This document shows, one piece after another, positions 35,988 through 44,332 of a DNA stretch of 46,275 nt. The position numbers and the translations under genes are program-made. The DNA comes from an uncultured Prevotellaceae bacterium (GTDB taxonomy: Bacteria; Bacteroidota; Bacteroidia; Bacteroidales; Bacteroidaceae), in the NCBI GenBank assembly GCA_937891085.1, contig CALAEY010000084.1, positions 1 through 46,275 of the forward strand, read 5' to 3'. A model generated the notes under the pieces. The model was not told the origin of the DNA. It saw only the letters and a program-made list of their open reading frames with translations, and did no database searches. Position 1 is the first letter of the stretch; each line of letters opens with the position of its first letter.

Positions 35988-37478
35988 TTAGCAGCGCTTG
36001 TCGAGGTAAGGCAGCACGTAAGGCTTGCGATACTCGTAGTAGTACAGACGGTGGGCAGCAGCTTCCTTGTCGTTGCCAACGAAGGTACGGGTAGCTGGGT
36101 TCCACTTCACTGGACGGCCAAGTTCATAAGCAATGTTGCACAAGCAGCAAAGAACTGCAGTACCAGCACCTGCCTCGATAGGAGCGATGGTCTGCTCACG
36201 AGAACGGATACAGTCGATGAAGTTCTGAGCGTGAGGTGAACTTACCTCGTAGGCCTGAGTGGCCTGTTGTGGACGAGCCTGAGCCTGGTTGCGACCCTGC
36301 TGTGGCTGCTGCTGTGGACGACGCTGACCTGGACGGGTGCCGCGGATGTCCTCTGGGATGAGTGACATGTCTGAGCACTCGATGTGTGAACGAGATACGT
36401 CAACATAACCATTGGTACCCATGAACTTCAGACCCTGTGAATTTGGACTATCCTCCAAATAAGCGTGCTCCATCATGATGGTGCCATCAGGCCAACGACA
36501 AGAATATGCCTCACCTTCATTCCAATAGTTTCGAGGATAATACTCCACTGGCTGCAGGCCGTCGAAGCCCATAGCGCAGTTGGCGATGTCATGCATGTGA
36601 GCACCCCAGTCAGCGGTGTAACCGTTACCAGTCTCACGATACCAACGCCAAGCTCCCCAGAAACCTTCGCTCTTACCAGGGATTACTTCAGTCTTCTTAC
36701 CCTTGGTAATGGTCTGCTCCAGAACGATCTGTGGGCAGAGCTGCTCGTTGTACTCAATCTTAGGATCGTTCAATGGGCCAAGCCAGAGGTTGAAGTTCAG
36801 GTTGGCAGGGATAGGCTGAACGCCGCCGAACTCCTCGTACATCTTTTCGATTGGACGTGGAGGATCACCTACTTTTGAGTAGATTTTCTCTACGTGGCCG
36901 ATCTTACCAGCCTGGATGATTTCAATAGCCTTCTGGAAAGTAGCGCCCGAACGCTGCTGGCTACCAGTCTGGAATACACGGTGGTTCTGACGAACAGCAT
37001 CTATCATGGCATAAGCCTCGGTGATGGTGTAAGTCAATGGCTTCTGGCAATATACATCCTTACCTGCCTGGCAAGCATGAATAGTGTGCAGAGTGTGCCA
37101 GTGGTCAGGTGAAGCTACTTCAACTGCATCGATGTCCTTGCGGTTCAGAAGCTCTTCATACTGCTCGTACATGTCGCAACGCTCGTTCATGCTACGTGAT
37201 GACTGCCACTGAGCTACTGTACGGCGGAAACGCTCTCTCTTCAGGCTGTCAACGTCGCAGCAAGCTGCTACCTGAACGCCTGCACAAGAGGCAAAACCAC
37301 GGAAGTCGCTCAATGCCTGACGGCCAAGGCCGATGAAACCTAATACTACGCGGTCACTTGGGGCAACCTTCACACCATTCTGTGCCCAGCTAGGCATAAT
37401 GGTAAGGCTTGAGAGACCAAGGGCGGAAATGCGCAGGAAGTTTCTGCGGCTCATTCCTTTGTTTTCTGTTTTGTTCAT
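35988..37478 (-). CDS. Tat-exported Gfo/Idh/MocA-family oxidoreductase
   Basis: A 496-aa protein. A twin-arginine signal (SRRNFLRISALGLSS, residues 10-24) precedes a Rossmann NAD-binding domain (LGFIGLGRQALSDF near 46) and the MocA C-terminal domain; YCQKPLTYTITEA near 145 is the EKP-like catalytic loop and the GHDH-like region reads DWGAHMHDIANCAMG. Tat export is expected because the protein binds its cofactor before export. Residues about 375-401 form a Gln/Arg-rich linker (RRPQQQPQQGRNQ, then AQARPQQATQ) unusual for the fold. A start at 37454 (MSRRNF) is also possible. It probably acts on a sugar derivative, fitting the truncated sugar isomerase remnant just upstream. Confidence 0.9.
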   Translation of the reverse strand: MNKTENKGMSRRNFLRISALGLSSLTIMPSWAQNGVKVAPSDRVVLGFIGLGRQALSDFRGFASCAGVQVAACCDVDSLKRERFRRTVAQWQSSRSMNERCDMYEQYEELLNRKDIDAVEVASPDHWHTLHTIHACQAGKDVYCQKPLTYTITEAYAMIDAVRQNHRVFQTGSQQRSGATFQKAIEIIQAGKIGHVEKIYSKVGDPPRPIEKMYEEFGGVQPIPANLNFNLWLGPLNDPKIEYNEQLCPQIVLEQTITKGKKTEVIPGKSEGFWGAWRWYRETGNGYTADWGAHMHDIANCAMGFDGLQPVEYYPRNYWNEGEAYSCRWPDGTIMMEHAYLEDSPNSQGLKFMGTNGYVDVSRSHIECSDMSLIPEDIRGTRPGQRRPQQQPQQGRNQAQARPQQATQAYEVSSPHAQNFIDCIRSREQTIAPIEAGAGTAVLCCLCNIAYELGRPVKWNPATRTFVGNDKEAAAHRLYYYEYRKPYVLPYLDKRC

Positions 37479-37511
37479 AATAAAATAATGTATAGATAAA
37501 TAAAAATGTTT

Positions 37512-37664
37512 TTACATAAGAATCTGTCGAGCATACTTGATGCAGGTACCTACTTCCTTCACAGCGTTAGACCAAGGCTTTACAGGGTATTCAAGCTCGA
37601 TGTCGCAGTAGATAGGCAGTTTCTCATCACGTATATAGCGGAACACATCCTCCAGTCCATTTTT
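37512..37664 (-). pseudogene. 3' remnant of a sugar phosphate isomerase/epimerase gene
   Basis: About 50 codons, KNGLEDVFRYIRDEKLPIYC then DIELEYPVKPW and TCIKYARQILM, resemble the C-terminal end of AP-endonuclease-type TIM-barrel sugar isomerases. The usual 250-300 residues upstream are absent; the reading frame upstream turns into AT-rich unrelated sequence. It ends 33 nt before the Gfo/Idh/MocA gene, a common partner. The tyrosine recombinase beyond it suggests that integration or deletion removed the rest. Confidence 0.65.
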
Positions 37665-37677
37665 TATGATATATATA

Positions 37678-37705
37678 ATAGTTTGTAATCTTGTAATCAA
37701 ACTAT
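37678..37705. repeat. Inverted repeat ATAGTTTG/CAAACTAT with direct repeat TTGTAATC, candidate recombination site
   Basis: Perfect 8-bp arms (37678-37685 and 37698-37705) flank 12 nt; TTGTAATC is repeated head to tail at 37683-37690 and 37691-37698. It lies between the truncated isomerase and the end of the integrase gene, where an attachment-site core would be expected. No matching copy is visible on the other side of the integrase (39145-39231). Confidence 0.4.
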
Positions 37706-37785
37706 TTGGGTTAAAGATATGTATTCTTTGCTTTAATAGCAACAACAACTCCACGAAAAACCAATATTTTCTTAAAATAGCCAAT

Positions 37786-39144
37786 TTAAGGCTGCTTTTT
37801 GCTACCTTCACTTGGCATTTTAGGCTCATTTTCTTCCTGTTTTTCCTTATTCTCGTTTTTTAGGAAGATTCTTGAAGCCTCTTCAGAGCTGATGCCCACG
37901 TAACGCTTGAAGGCGTACTCTGTCTTATGTCCAGTGACCTTCATGATAAGGTAGGTGGGGTTCTTGTTCAGCAGCATGTTGTTGATGAATGTGCGTCGGC
38001 CTGTGTGGGTACCTATCAGCTCGTAGGCTTTCTTCCGTTTGATGATGACCTGTCCGCCTCTGATTTCCTTTTTCAGCACTTCACGGTCTATCTTGGCGCG
38101 TCTGGCCACCTCCTTCACATCTGTTACAATGGCCGTGAACTCACCAACAGGCACACCATGGTACTTGTTGTAAATGTCCTTGGCTGCCCCTAAAAGGGGA
38201 GCGAAGACTTCGTTGTTTTCCTTTGTGGAGATATATCGGATGGAGTCACCAAATTCAGTTTCTTTCAGGATACCATTCTCACGCATGGCCATCAGGTCGC
38301 TGAAACGCTGCCCTGTCTGGCAGAGAAATACCAGTACATCACGTGCCAGATCCAGTTTCCCAGAGAGCTTGAGCTTGTAGATGCGATTGACCTCCTCTTG
38401 GGTGAGGAAGATGCCGCTCTCAGACTCTTCTTGTCTCGGTTTCTTATAGCCGCTGATTTGGGCATTGTCGAACAGACCTAAGCTGGCGCAGTGGTTCAGA
38501 ATGGCCAGAAACTTTGTCATCTTGTTTTCCACAGCATTGGCGGAAATGAGCTCTCCATTCCGCTTGTAGGAATTAAAGAGGAAGGTCTCAAACTGTTTCA
38601 ACAACACCTTATTTATATCACTGAAGGTGATGTTCGGGCACTTGATGGTACGTAGGAAGGCTGGGAAACTCGTCTTGCTGGTGCGTGATAGCTCGTGCAT
38701 GTATGATTCCTTGGTAGAAGGCTTGATGTTGTTGTTGCGCATCACAGCTCGTTCCATCTTGTCGATGATGTTTGATTTTTTGCCAGAAGCGTGCTTCTGC
38801 CTGCCGTTGATGACATACAGTCTGAGAATCTTCTCACAATGATTTGCCTCCTCCACGTGGTGGGAGATATACATCTTGAAGTTGTTGAAACGACCACGGA
38901 AAAGCAACAGGCGCTTATTGAGTAGTTCGTTGTTGGCATTATCCAGTGGATTCAGCTTCGCACTGATAAGGGCCAGTTGGTCTGCCTTGTCCCAGTGCGC
39001 TGGATATACTTTCATTCCCGTGGAAAGCTTTATCTGCTTCCCACTGATACGGACCACGAAGAAAACCATAGTGGGTTTACTGCCTTTTGGTTCTCTCAGA
39101 TTGAAATGCCCGCTGATCTCATTTATGAACAATTGGTTTTTCAT
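37786..39144 (-). CDS. Tyrosine recombinase/integrase with arm-binding domain
   Basis: A 452-aa phage-integrase-family protein of the Bacteroidetes type: N-terminal arm-binding region (FFVVRISGKQIKLSTGMKV, residues 28-46), SAM-like core-binding domain, and a catalytic domain with Arg in TGQRFSDL (about 283), HTGRR (about 380), His in TGHKTE (about 407) and the nucleophile Tyr in KRYVG (about 415). All catalytic residues look intact, so it should be active. The tail is Lys/Glu-rich. No excisionase, relaxase or cargo is nearby: a solo recombinase or an element remnant. I find no clear promoter between it and the purL terminator. Confidence 0.9.
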   Translation of the reverse strand: MKNQLFINEISGHFNLREPKGSKPTMVFFVVRISGKQIKLSTGMKVYPAHWDKADQLALISAKLNPLDNANNELLNKRLLLFRGRFNNFKMYISHHVEEANHCEKILRLYVINGRQKHASGKKSNIIDKMERAVMRNNNIKPSTKESYMHELSRTSKTSFPAFLRTIKCPNITFSDINKVLLKQFETFLFNSYKRNGELISANAVENKMTKFLAILNHCASLGLFDNAQISGYKKPRQEESESGIFLTQEEVNRIYKLKLSGKLDLARDVLVFLCQTGQRFSDLMAMRENGILKETEFGDSIRYISTKENNEVFAPLLGAAKDIYNKYHGVPVGEFTAIVTDVKEVARRAKIDREVLKKEIRGGQVIIKRKKAYELIGTHTGRRTFINNMLLNKNPTYLIMKVTGHKTEYAFKRYVGISSEEASRIFLKNENKEKQEENEPKMPSEGSKKQP

Positions 39145-39165
39145 GCTGTTTTTTAGGTTGGTTTG

Positions 39166-39214
39166 GAAAAAAAAGCCTGCTTCCTCTGGCTGGTGCTGGA
39201 GGAAGCAGGCTTTC
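39166..39214 (-). terminator. Rho-independent terminator of purL
   Basis: A 14-bp perfect stem (39173-39186 with 39199-39212; left arm AAGCCTGCTTCCTC) and 12-nt loop are followed on the minus strand by eight T (39167-39174). It separates purL from the integrase gene. Confidence 0.93.
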
Positions 39215-39231
39215 AGATATGGGCGAGTCTG

Positions 39232-42200
39232 TTACTTTATTTTTATCTTGGCTTCTACCCAGCGGCGCGCATTGACGAATGCTTCCACCCAAGGGGTGAT
39301 TTGATCATCTTTGCGGTCGGCAGGATAGAAGGCACATTGCCATGGGAAGAATGCACGTTCTGGATGTGGCATGATAGCTACATGACGTCCGTCCTTGCTG
39401 GCAAGTCCAGCTACAGCATAGTCAGAACCGTTCGGATTGCCAGGATACTCATCATAGCTATATTTAGCGATGACATTGTAGTCGTACTCTTTGCCTGGAA
39501 GTTTGAACTTTCCTTCACCATGATCGGCCCAGATACCTATCTTGCTGCCACTCAGACTGCCGAACATCACGCTGCGGTTGGTTGGAATGGTCAGGGAGAC
39601 ATAGGCAGACTCAAACTTGTGGGAGTCGTTGTGCAGCATCTTTCCGATGTCCTTACGATCAGGGCTCAGCAGATTGAGCTCCATCACCAACTGGCAGCCG
39701 TTGCATACACCCAGAGAAAGGGTATCCTCACGGGCATAGTAGCGGTCGATGGCCTCCTTGGCCTTTGGATTGTAAAGGATGGCACCAGCCCAGCCCTTGG
39801 CAGAACCCAGCACATCACTGTTGGAGAATCCACCGCAGAACACAATCATGTTCACGTCGTCCAGTGTCTCTGCACCACTCTCAAGGTCGGTCATCGTCAC
39901 ATCCTTCACATCGAATCCAGCCAGATAGAGCAGGTAGGCCATTTCACGCTCGCTGTTGGTACCCTTCTCACGAATCACAGCAGCACGGATACCCGTTGGC
40001 ATACGACGGTTAGGATCGATGCAGAACTGGGCAAACTGTCCTGTAAATGCCTTGTTGTAGATCACTTCCAGTGGCTGCATCTTGTAGTTCTCGAAGCGCT
40101 TCTTGGCGCAGCCGTTCATGCTCTGCTTGCGATCGAGCAGGTAGGAAGAACTGTACCAAACATCACGCAGGTGGTCGATGAGGAACTGGTAGGTTGCGCC
40201 CTCATGGCTTACGAGGATATGGCGCTCATCAGTAGGATGACCCAACTTCACGAAAGCCACGCCAGCCTCAGACAGAATCTTCTTCACAGCTGCATTGTGT
40301 TCCTTGCTGACCTCGATTACCACGCCTGGATTCTCCGCAAAGAGTATCTTGATAAGGTCTTTCTCCTTGATGCCGTCCAAGCTGATTTCCATACCGCCTT
40401 CCACGTTAGCGAAGCACATCTCCAGCAGGGTAGTGATCAGACCGCCCGCGCTTATGTCGTGACCAGCCTGGATAAGTCCTTCTGCCACCAACTTCTGTAC
40501 AGCCAAGAAAGCATTGCGGAAGTACTCTGCACTACGGCTGCAAGGCACGTCGTCGCCTATCTTGTTCAGCTGCTGAGCAAAGGCCGAACCACCCAAGCGC
40601 AGCTTGTCATAGCTGAAGTCAATGTGATAGATGGTGCTCTTGGCATCGTTTACCAATACAGGAGATACCACTTTCTTTACGTCGCTGACCTCACCACCAG
40701 CAGAAACGATGACTGTTCCTGGAGCGATGACCTTCGTGCCATCAGGGTACTGCTGTGTCATACTCAGAGAGTCCTTGCCAGTTGGCACATTGATCTTCAG
40801 GTCGATGCAGAAGTCGCTCAGTGCCTGAACGGCTTTGTAGAGACGGGCGTCCTCACCCTCCTGAGAGCGGCAAGGCCACATCCAGTTGGCAGAGAGTGAA
40901 ATGCTGTCCATGCCATCAGCCATCGGAACCCAGACGATGTTGGTCAGAGCCTCGCTCACAGCCATGATGGAGCCAGCAGCAGGATCGGCCAAGGCTACCT
41001 GAGGCGCATGTCCCAGAGCAGTGGCAATACCTTTCTCACCACGATAGTCAAGGGCTACCACACCACAGTCGCTCAGTGGGAGTTGTATCTCACCTTGCGT
41101 TTGCTGGCGGGCAATCTTACCCGTCACGGCACGGTCCACCTTGTTGGTCAGCCAGTCCTTGCAGGCCACGGCTTCCAGTTGGAGCACGTTCTCCACGTAT
41201 TCTTGAAGCTTGGATATCTCATAGGTAGGCATCTCATAGTGACGCTCCACCGTTTTGTCAATCATATAGGTTGTTGGTGAAGATCCGAACATCTGGCTCA
41301 CAGCCAAGTCGAACGGACGCACACCGTCTGCCTGTTGGAAAGCGAAGCGATGGTCGCCTGTCGTCTCACCTACCACATACATAGGTGCACGCTCACGCTC
41401 AGCCACTTTACGCACATGCTCCAAGTATTTCTCCTGAATCAGCAGACCCATGCGCTCCTGACTCTCGTTGGCGATGATTTCCTTTGAAGACAGGGTCTTG
41501 TCGCCGATAGGAAGTTTATCCATCTCGATGAGGCCACCACAGTCTTCCACCAATTCAGAAAGACAGTTCACATGACCAGCTGCCCCATGGTCGTGAATAG
41601 AAACCACAGGATTCTCATCCTCCTCACAGAGTGCACGCACCACATTGTAGGTACGCTTCTGCATCTCAGCATTGGCACGCTGCACGGCATTCAGCTCCAC
41701 ACCGTTGCTGTAACGACCTGTATCCACAGAAGACACGGAACCGCCACCGAGGCCGATGCGATAGTTGTCACCACCCAGCACCACGATTTTGTTACCTGGC
41801 TTAGGCTCACCCTTCAGGCAGTCACGCTTGGTACCGTAGCCCACGCCGCCTGCCAGCATGATTACCTTATCGTAGCCATACGTCTCGTTGCCCTCTTTAT
41901 GCTCGAAGGTGAGCAAAGAGCCGCAAATCAGCGGTTGGCCGAACTTGTTACCAAAGTCGCTGGCACCATTAGAAGCCTTGATCAGAATCTGCTCAGGCGT
42001 CTGGTACAGCCACTTGCGCACTGGGAGAATGTCTTCCCATCCACGTCCTTTATCCGTGCGGGGATAGCTGGTCATATAGATAGCCGTACCTGCGATAGGC
42101 CAAGAACCCTTGCCACCACCCATACGGTCGCGAATCTCACCGCCAGTACCTGTAGAGGCACCGTTGAACGGCTCCACTGTAGTAGGGAAGTTGTGCGTCT

Positions 42201-42939
42201 CAGCCTTGAGGGAGATCACGCTCTCGATGTCCTTTACCTGATAGTAGTCAGGCTTGGAGTGGTCGGCTGGGGCAAACTGCTCGATGACTGGACCCTGGGC
42301 AAACGCCACATTATCTTTATAGGCAGAGATGATCTTATTAGGATGCTCTTTGGTCGTTTTCTTGATGAGTTGGAAGAGTGAAGACTCCTTCTGCTCACCG
42401 TCTATGATGAAGACACCACCGAAGATCTTATGACGACAATGCTCAGAGTTAATCTGGGCGAAGCCGAATACCTCACTGTCAGTGAGTGGTCTGCCACAGT
42501 CCTTCTCCACCTTCTTCAGGTAGTCCATCTCCTCCTTGGAGAGTGCCAGACCTTCCTTCTCGTTGTATTCCTCCAGATTGTCTATGTGTACGATAGGTTC
42601 AGGTTTACGGTTGGTGGTGAACACCTGCTGGTTGAGCCCATGATACATGCGTTGCAGCATAGGGTCATGCTCCGCATTCTCGTCTTTCACGGGGAAATAT
42701 TCTTCGATACGGGTGATGCCTTTCATGCCCATATTCTGAGTGATTTCTACGGCATTGGTACTCCACGGAGTGATCATCTCACGTCGGGGACCTACGAAGT
42801 GGCCTGATAGATTTTCTTCCTTTTCCTGGGTTGCTCCGCTGAATAGCCAGCACAACTTCTCATGGTCTGCTGGGACGAGCTGATGGTCGCTTTCTACGGC
42901 GATTACGCTTTGTTGCTTGGTTCTGTAGAATAGAATCAT
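39232..42939 (-). CDS. purL: Phosphoribosylformylglycinamidine synthase, single-chain
   Basis: A 1235-aa purine biosynthesis enzyme converting FGAR to FGAM with glutamine and ATP. The N-terminal PurS-like part, two AIRS-like domains (AETHNFPTTVEPFNGASTG, described at about 252-270; NGASDFGNKFGQP near 323; FDLAVSQMFGSSP) and a C-terminal glutaminase are present, with the nucleophile Cys in SLGVCNGCQL (about 1080) and the triad His/Glu in PHPERAFFPW near the end. Length is close to the E. coli enzyme (about 1295). TATCTTCG on the minus strand (42965-42972) is a likely -7 box. A strong terminator follows. Confidence 0.97.
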   Translation of the reverse strand: MILFYRTKQQSVIAVESDHQLVPADHEKLCWLFSGATQEKEENLSGHFVGPRREMITPWSTNAVEITQNMGMKGITRIEEYFPVKDENAEHDPMLQRMYHGLNQQVFTTNRKPEPIVHIDNLEEYNEKEGLALSKEEMDYLKKVEKDCGRPLTDSEVFGFAQINSEHCRHKIFGGVFIIDGEQKESSLFQLIKKTTKEHPNKIISAYKDNVAFAQGPVIEQFAPADHSKPDYYQVKDIESVISLKAETHNFPTTVEPFNGASTGTGGEIRDRMGGGKGSWPIAGTAIYMTSYPRTDKGRGWEDILPVRKWLYQTPEQILIKASNGASDFGNKFGQPLICGSLLTFEHKEGNETYGYDKVIMLAGGVGYGTKRDCLKGEPKPGNKIVVLGGDNYRIGLGGGSVSSVDTGRYSNGVELNAVQRANAEMQKRTYNVVRALCEEDENPVVSIHDHGAAGHVNCLSELVEDCGGLIEMDKLPIGDKTLSSKEIIANESQERMGLLIQEKYLEHVRKVAERERAPMYVVGETTGDHRFAFQQADGVRPFDLAVSQMFGSSPTTYMIDKTVERHYEMPTYEISKLQEYVENVLQLEAVACKDWLTNKVDRAVTGKIARQQTQGEIQLPLSDCGVVALDYRGEKGIATALGHAPQVALADPAAGSIMAVSEALTNIVWVPMADGMDSISLSANWMWPCRSQEGEDARLYKAVQALSDFCIDLKINVPTGKDSLSMTQQYPDGTKVIAPGTVIVSAGGEVSDVKKVVSPVLVNDAKSTIYHIDFSYDKLRLGGSAFAQQLNKIGDDVPCSRSAEYFRNAFLAVQKLVAEGLIQAGHDISAGGLITTLLEMCFANVEGGMEISLDGIKEKDLIKILFAENPGVVIEVSKEHNAAVKKILSEAGVAFVKLGHPTDERHILVSHEGATYQFLIDHLRDVWYSSSYLLDRKQSMNGCAKKRFENYKMQPLEVIYNKAFTGQFAQFCIDPNRRMPTGIRAAVIREKGTNSEREMAYLLYLAGFDVKDVTMTDLESGAETLDDVNMIVFCGGFSNSDVLGSAKGWAGAILYNPKAKEAIDRYYAREDTLSLGVCNGCQLVMELNLLSPDRKDIGKMLHNDSHKFESAYVSLTIPTNRSVMFGSLSGSKIGIWADHGEGKFKLPGKEYDYNVIAKYSYDEYPGNPNGSDYAVAGLASKDGRHVAIMPHPERAFFPWQCAFYPADRKDDQITPWVEAFVNARRWVEAKIKIK

Positions 42940-42980
42940 GATTAAAAGAGTTTGTATTTTGGTGCGAAGATAATAAAATA

Positions 42981-43012
42981 ATTGCGAGTTTCATAAAAAT
43001 GTGCGATATTTG
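42981..43012 (+). promoter_or_regulatory. Promoter at the LysE-type gene with predicted leaderless transcript
   Basis: ATTG at 42981-42984, 20-nt spacer, GATATTTG at 43005-43012 (first base off consensus). The ATG at 43017 follows by 4 nt. An in-frame ATG at 42999 would lie inside the promoter. Confidence 0.5.
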
Positions 43013-43016
43013 CACA

Positions 43017-43673
43017 ATGTTTATTGATGTGGGTACTATACTGAACATTATCTGGAAAGGTCTGCTGGTCGGGATTGTGGCATCTGCCCCGATGGGGCCA
43101 GTGGGTGTGTTGTGCATACAGCGCACGCTGAACAAAGGGCGTTGGTATGGTTTTGTCACAGGATGCGGAGCTGCTTTGAGCGACATCATCTACGCCCTGC
43201 TTACAGGTCTGGGCATGAGCTTCCTGTTCGATTACCTCAGCCAGAACGTCTTCTACCTGCAGCTTTTCGGCAGTGCCTTACTCTTCTTCTTCGGACTCTA
43301 TTTGTTTCGTAGCAATCCCCTGCATGCACTTCGTCCCCCTTCGGGAAAGAAAGGTACCTACTTCCATAATTTCATTACGGCCTTCCTGGTCACGCTGTCC
43401 AATCCGCTGATTATCTTCCTGTTCATCGGCCTCTTTGCCCATTTCTCTTTTGTAGAGCCAGGCGAGTTGGTGTCTGAGACCCTGACGGGTTATCTGTCGA
43501 TAGTGGCTGGCGCTTTGCTGTGGTGGTTTGGCATCACCTGGTTTGTGGATAAGGTGCGCAATCGCTTCAACCTGCATGGCATCCTTTACCTCAATCGTGC
43601 CATTGGAGGTGTCGTGATGGCGGTGGCTGTCATTGGCTTTATATTCACCCTGCTGGGCGAATCTCTTTATTAG
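43017..43673 (+). CDS. LysE-family amino-acid exporter
   Basis: A 218-aa membrane protein with about six helices. ASAPMGPVGVLCIQRTLNKGR near residue 24 (first 20 shown in two parts: ASAPMGPVG, CIQRTLNKG) is the LysE/RhtB hallmark, followed by GFVTGCGAALSD. Members export basic amino acids, homoserine or related solutes; the substrate is unknown. I chose the start at 43017 over 42999 because the promoter box overlaps the upstream ATG. Confidence 0.85.
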   Translation: MFIDVGTILNIIWKGLLVGIVASAPMGPVGVLCIQRTLNKGRWYGFVTGCGAALSDIIYALLTGLGMSFLFDYLSQNVFYLQLFGSALLFFFGLYLFRSNPLHALRPPSGKKGTYFHNFITAFLVTLSNPLIIFLFIGLFAHFSFVEPGELVSETLTGYLSIVAGALLWWFGITWFVDKVRNRFNLHGILYLNRAIGGVVMAVAVIGFIFTLLGESLY

Positions 43674-43704
43674 TAATTAAGAACCCATTAAATACAGAAT
43701 AACT

Positions 43705-44244
43705 TTGAAAACCATAGCTGAACAACTACGTAAGACCAACATTGCCGAGTACCTCATCTATATGTGGCAAGTAGAAGACCTGCTCCGTGCCAACGGATGC
43801 GACATAGACCGGCTGCGCCAAAACGTGCTACCTGCCTATGACGCAAGCCAGAGAGCCGAGATGGACAAGTGGCTCAGCGACCTTTGCGACATGATGCGTC
43901 TGGAGGGAGCGACGGAGCGTGGACATCTGCAAATCAATAAGAATGTCCTGCTGCAACTCACGGAGCTGCACCATGCCTTGTTGGCCAGCCCTAAATACCC
44001 CCTTTATAGCAGTGCCTACTTCAAGGCTTTGCCTTTCATCGTGGAGCTGCGTCATAAGGGAGGAGGTGACCAAACAGAAGAACCCGAACTGGAAACTTGC
44101 TTCAATGCCCTCTATGGCACCATGCTGCTGCGCCTCCAGAAGAAAGAGATCAGTGCAGATACCCAGCATGCCATAGAGACCATCAGCAGCTTTCTCAGTT
44201 TGCTGGCCAGATATTTCAACGAAGACCTCACTATAGAGGAATGA
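43705..44244 (+). CDS. DUF4924-family protein, TTG start
   Basis: A 179-aa helical cytoplasmic protein. KTNIAEYLIYMWQVEDLLRA (residues 10-29) is the characteristic opening of the Bacteroidetes DUF4924 family. No function is known. The start is a TTG; no upstream in-frame ATG is visible, and the homologous opening supports this start. It follows the LysE-type gene by 31 nt and is probably in its operon. A nine-unit heptamer array follows, 17 nt after its stop. Confidence 0.8.
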   Translation: MKTIAEQLRKTNIAEYLIYMWQVEDLLRANGCDIDRLRQNVLPAYDASQRAEMDKWLSDLCDMMRLEGATERGHLQINKNVLLQLTELHHALLASPKYPLYSSAYFKALPFIVELRHKGGGDQTEEPELETCFNALYGTMLLRLQKKEISADTQHAIETISSFLSLLARYFNEDLTIEE

Positions 44245-44261
44245 AAATAGCCATAATATTA

Positions 44262-44324
44262 AATTGTCAATTGTGAATTGTGAATTGTCAATTGTTAATT
44301 GTGAATTGTCAATTGTTAATTGTT
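44262..44324 (+). repeat. Nine-copy heptamer array AATTGTN
   Basis: Nine uninterrupted units with last base C, G, G, C, T, G, C, T, T. It fills most of the gap between the DUF4924 and NhaC genes and ends 8 nt before the NhaC ATG, so it lies where ribosomes load. Confidence 0.95.
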
Positions 44325-44332
44325 AGAGTTCA

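Noticed and set aside
39163..40899. A 578-codon open frame on the plus strand opposite purL
   Set aside because: It is fully antisense to a clear purL, with no recognised motifs and His/Val/Leu-rich composition typical of a mirrored frame. It also covers the purL terminator and stop.
41572..42381. A 269-codon plus-strand frame opposite purL
   Set aside because: Antisense shadow, no promoter, no recognisable fold.
44262..44324. Possible CRISPR array
   Set aside because: Units of 7 nt with no spacers, and no cas gene in the window.
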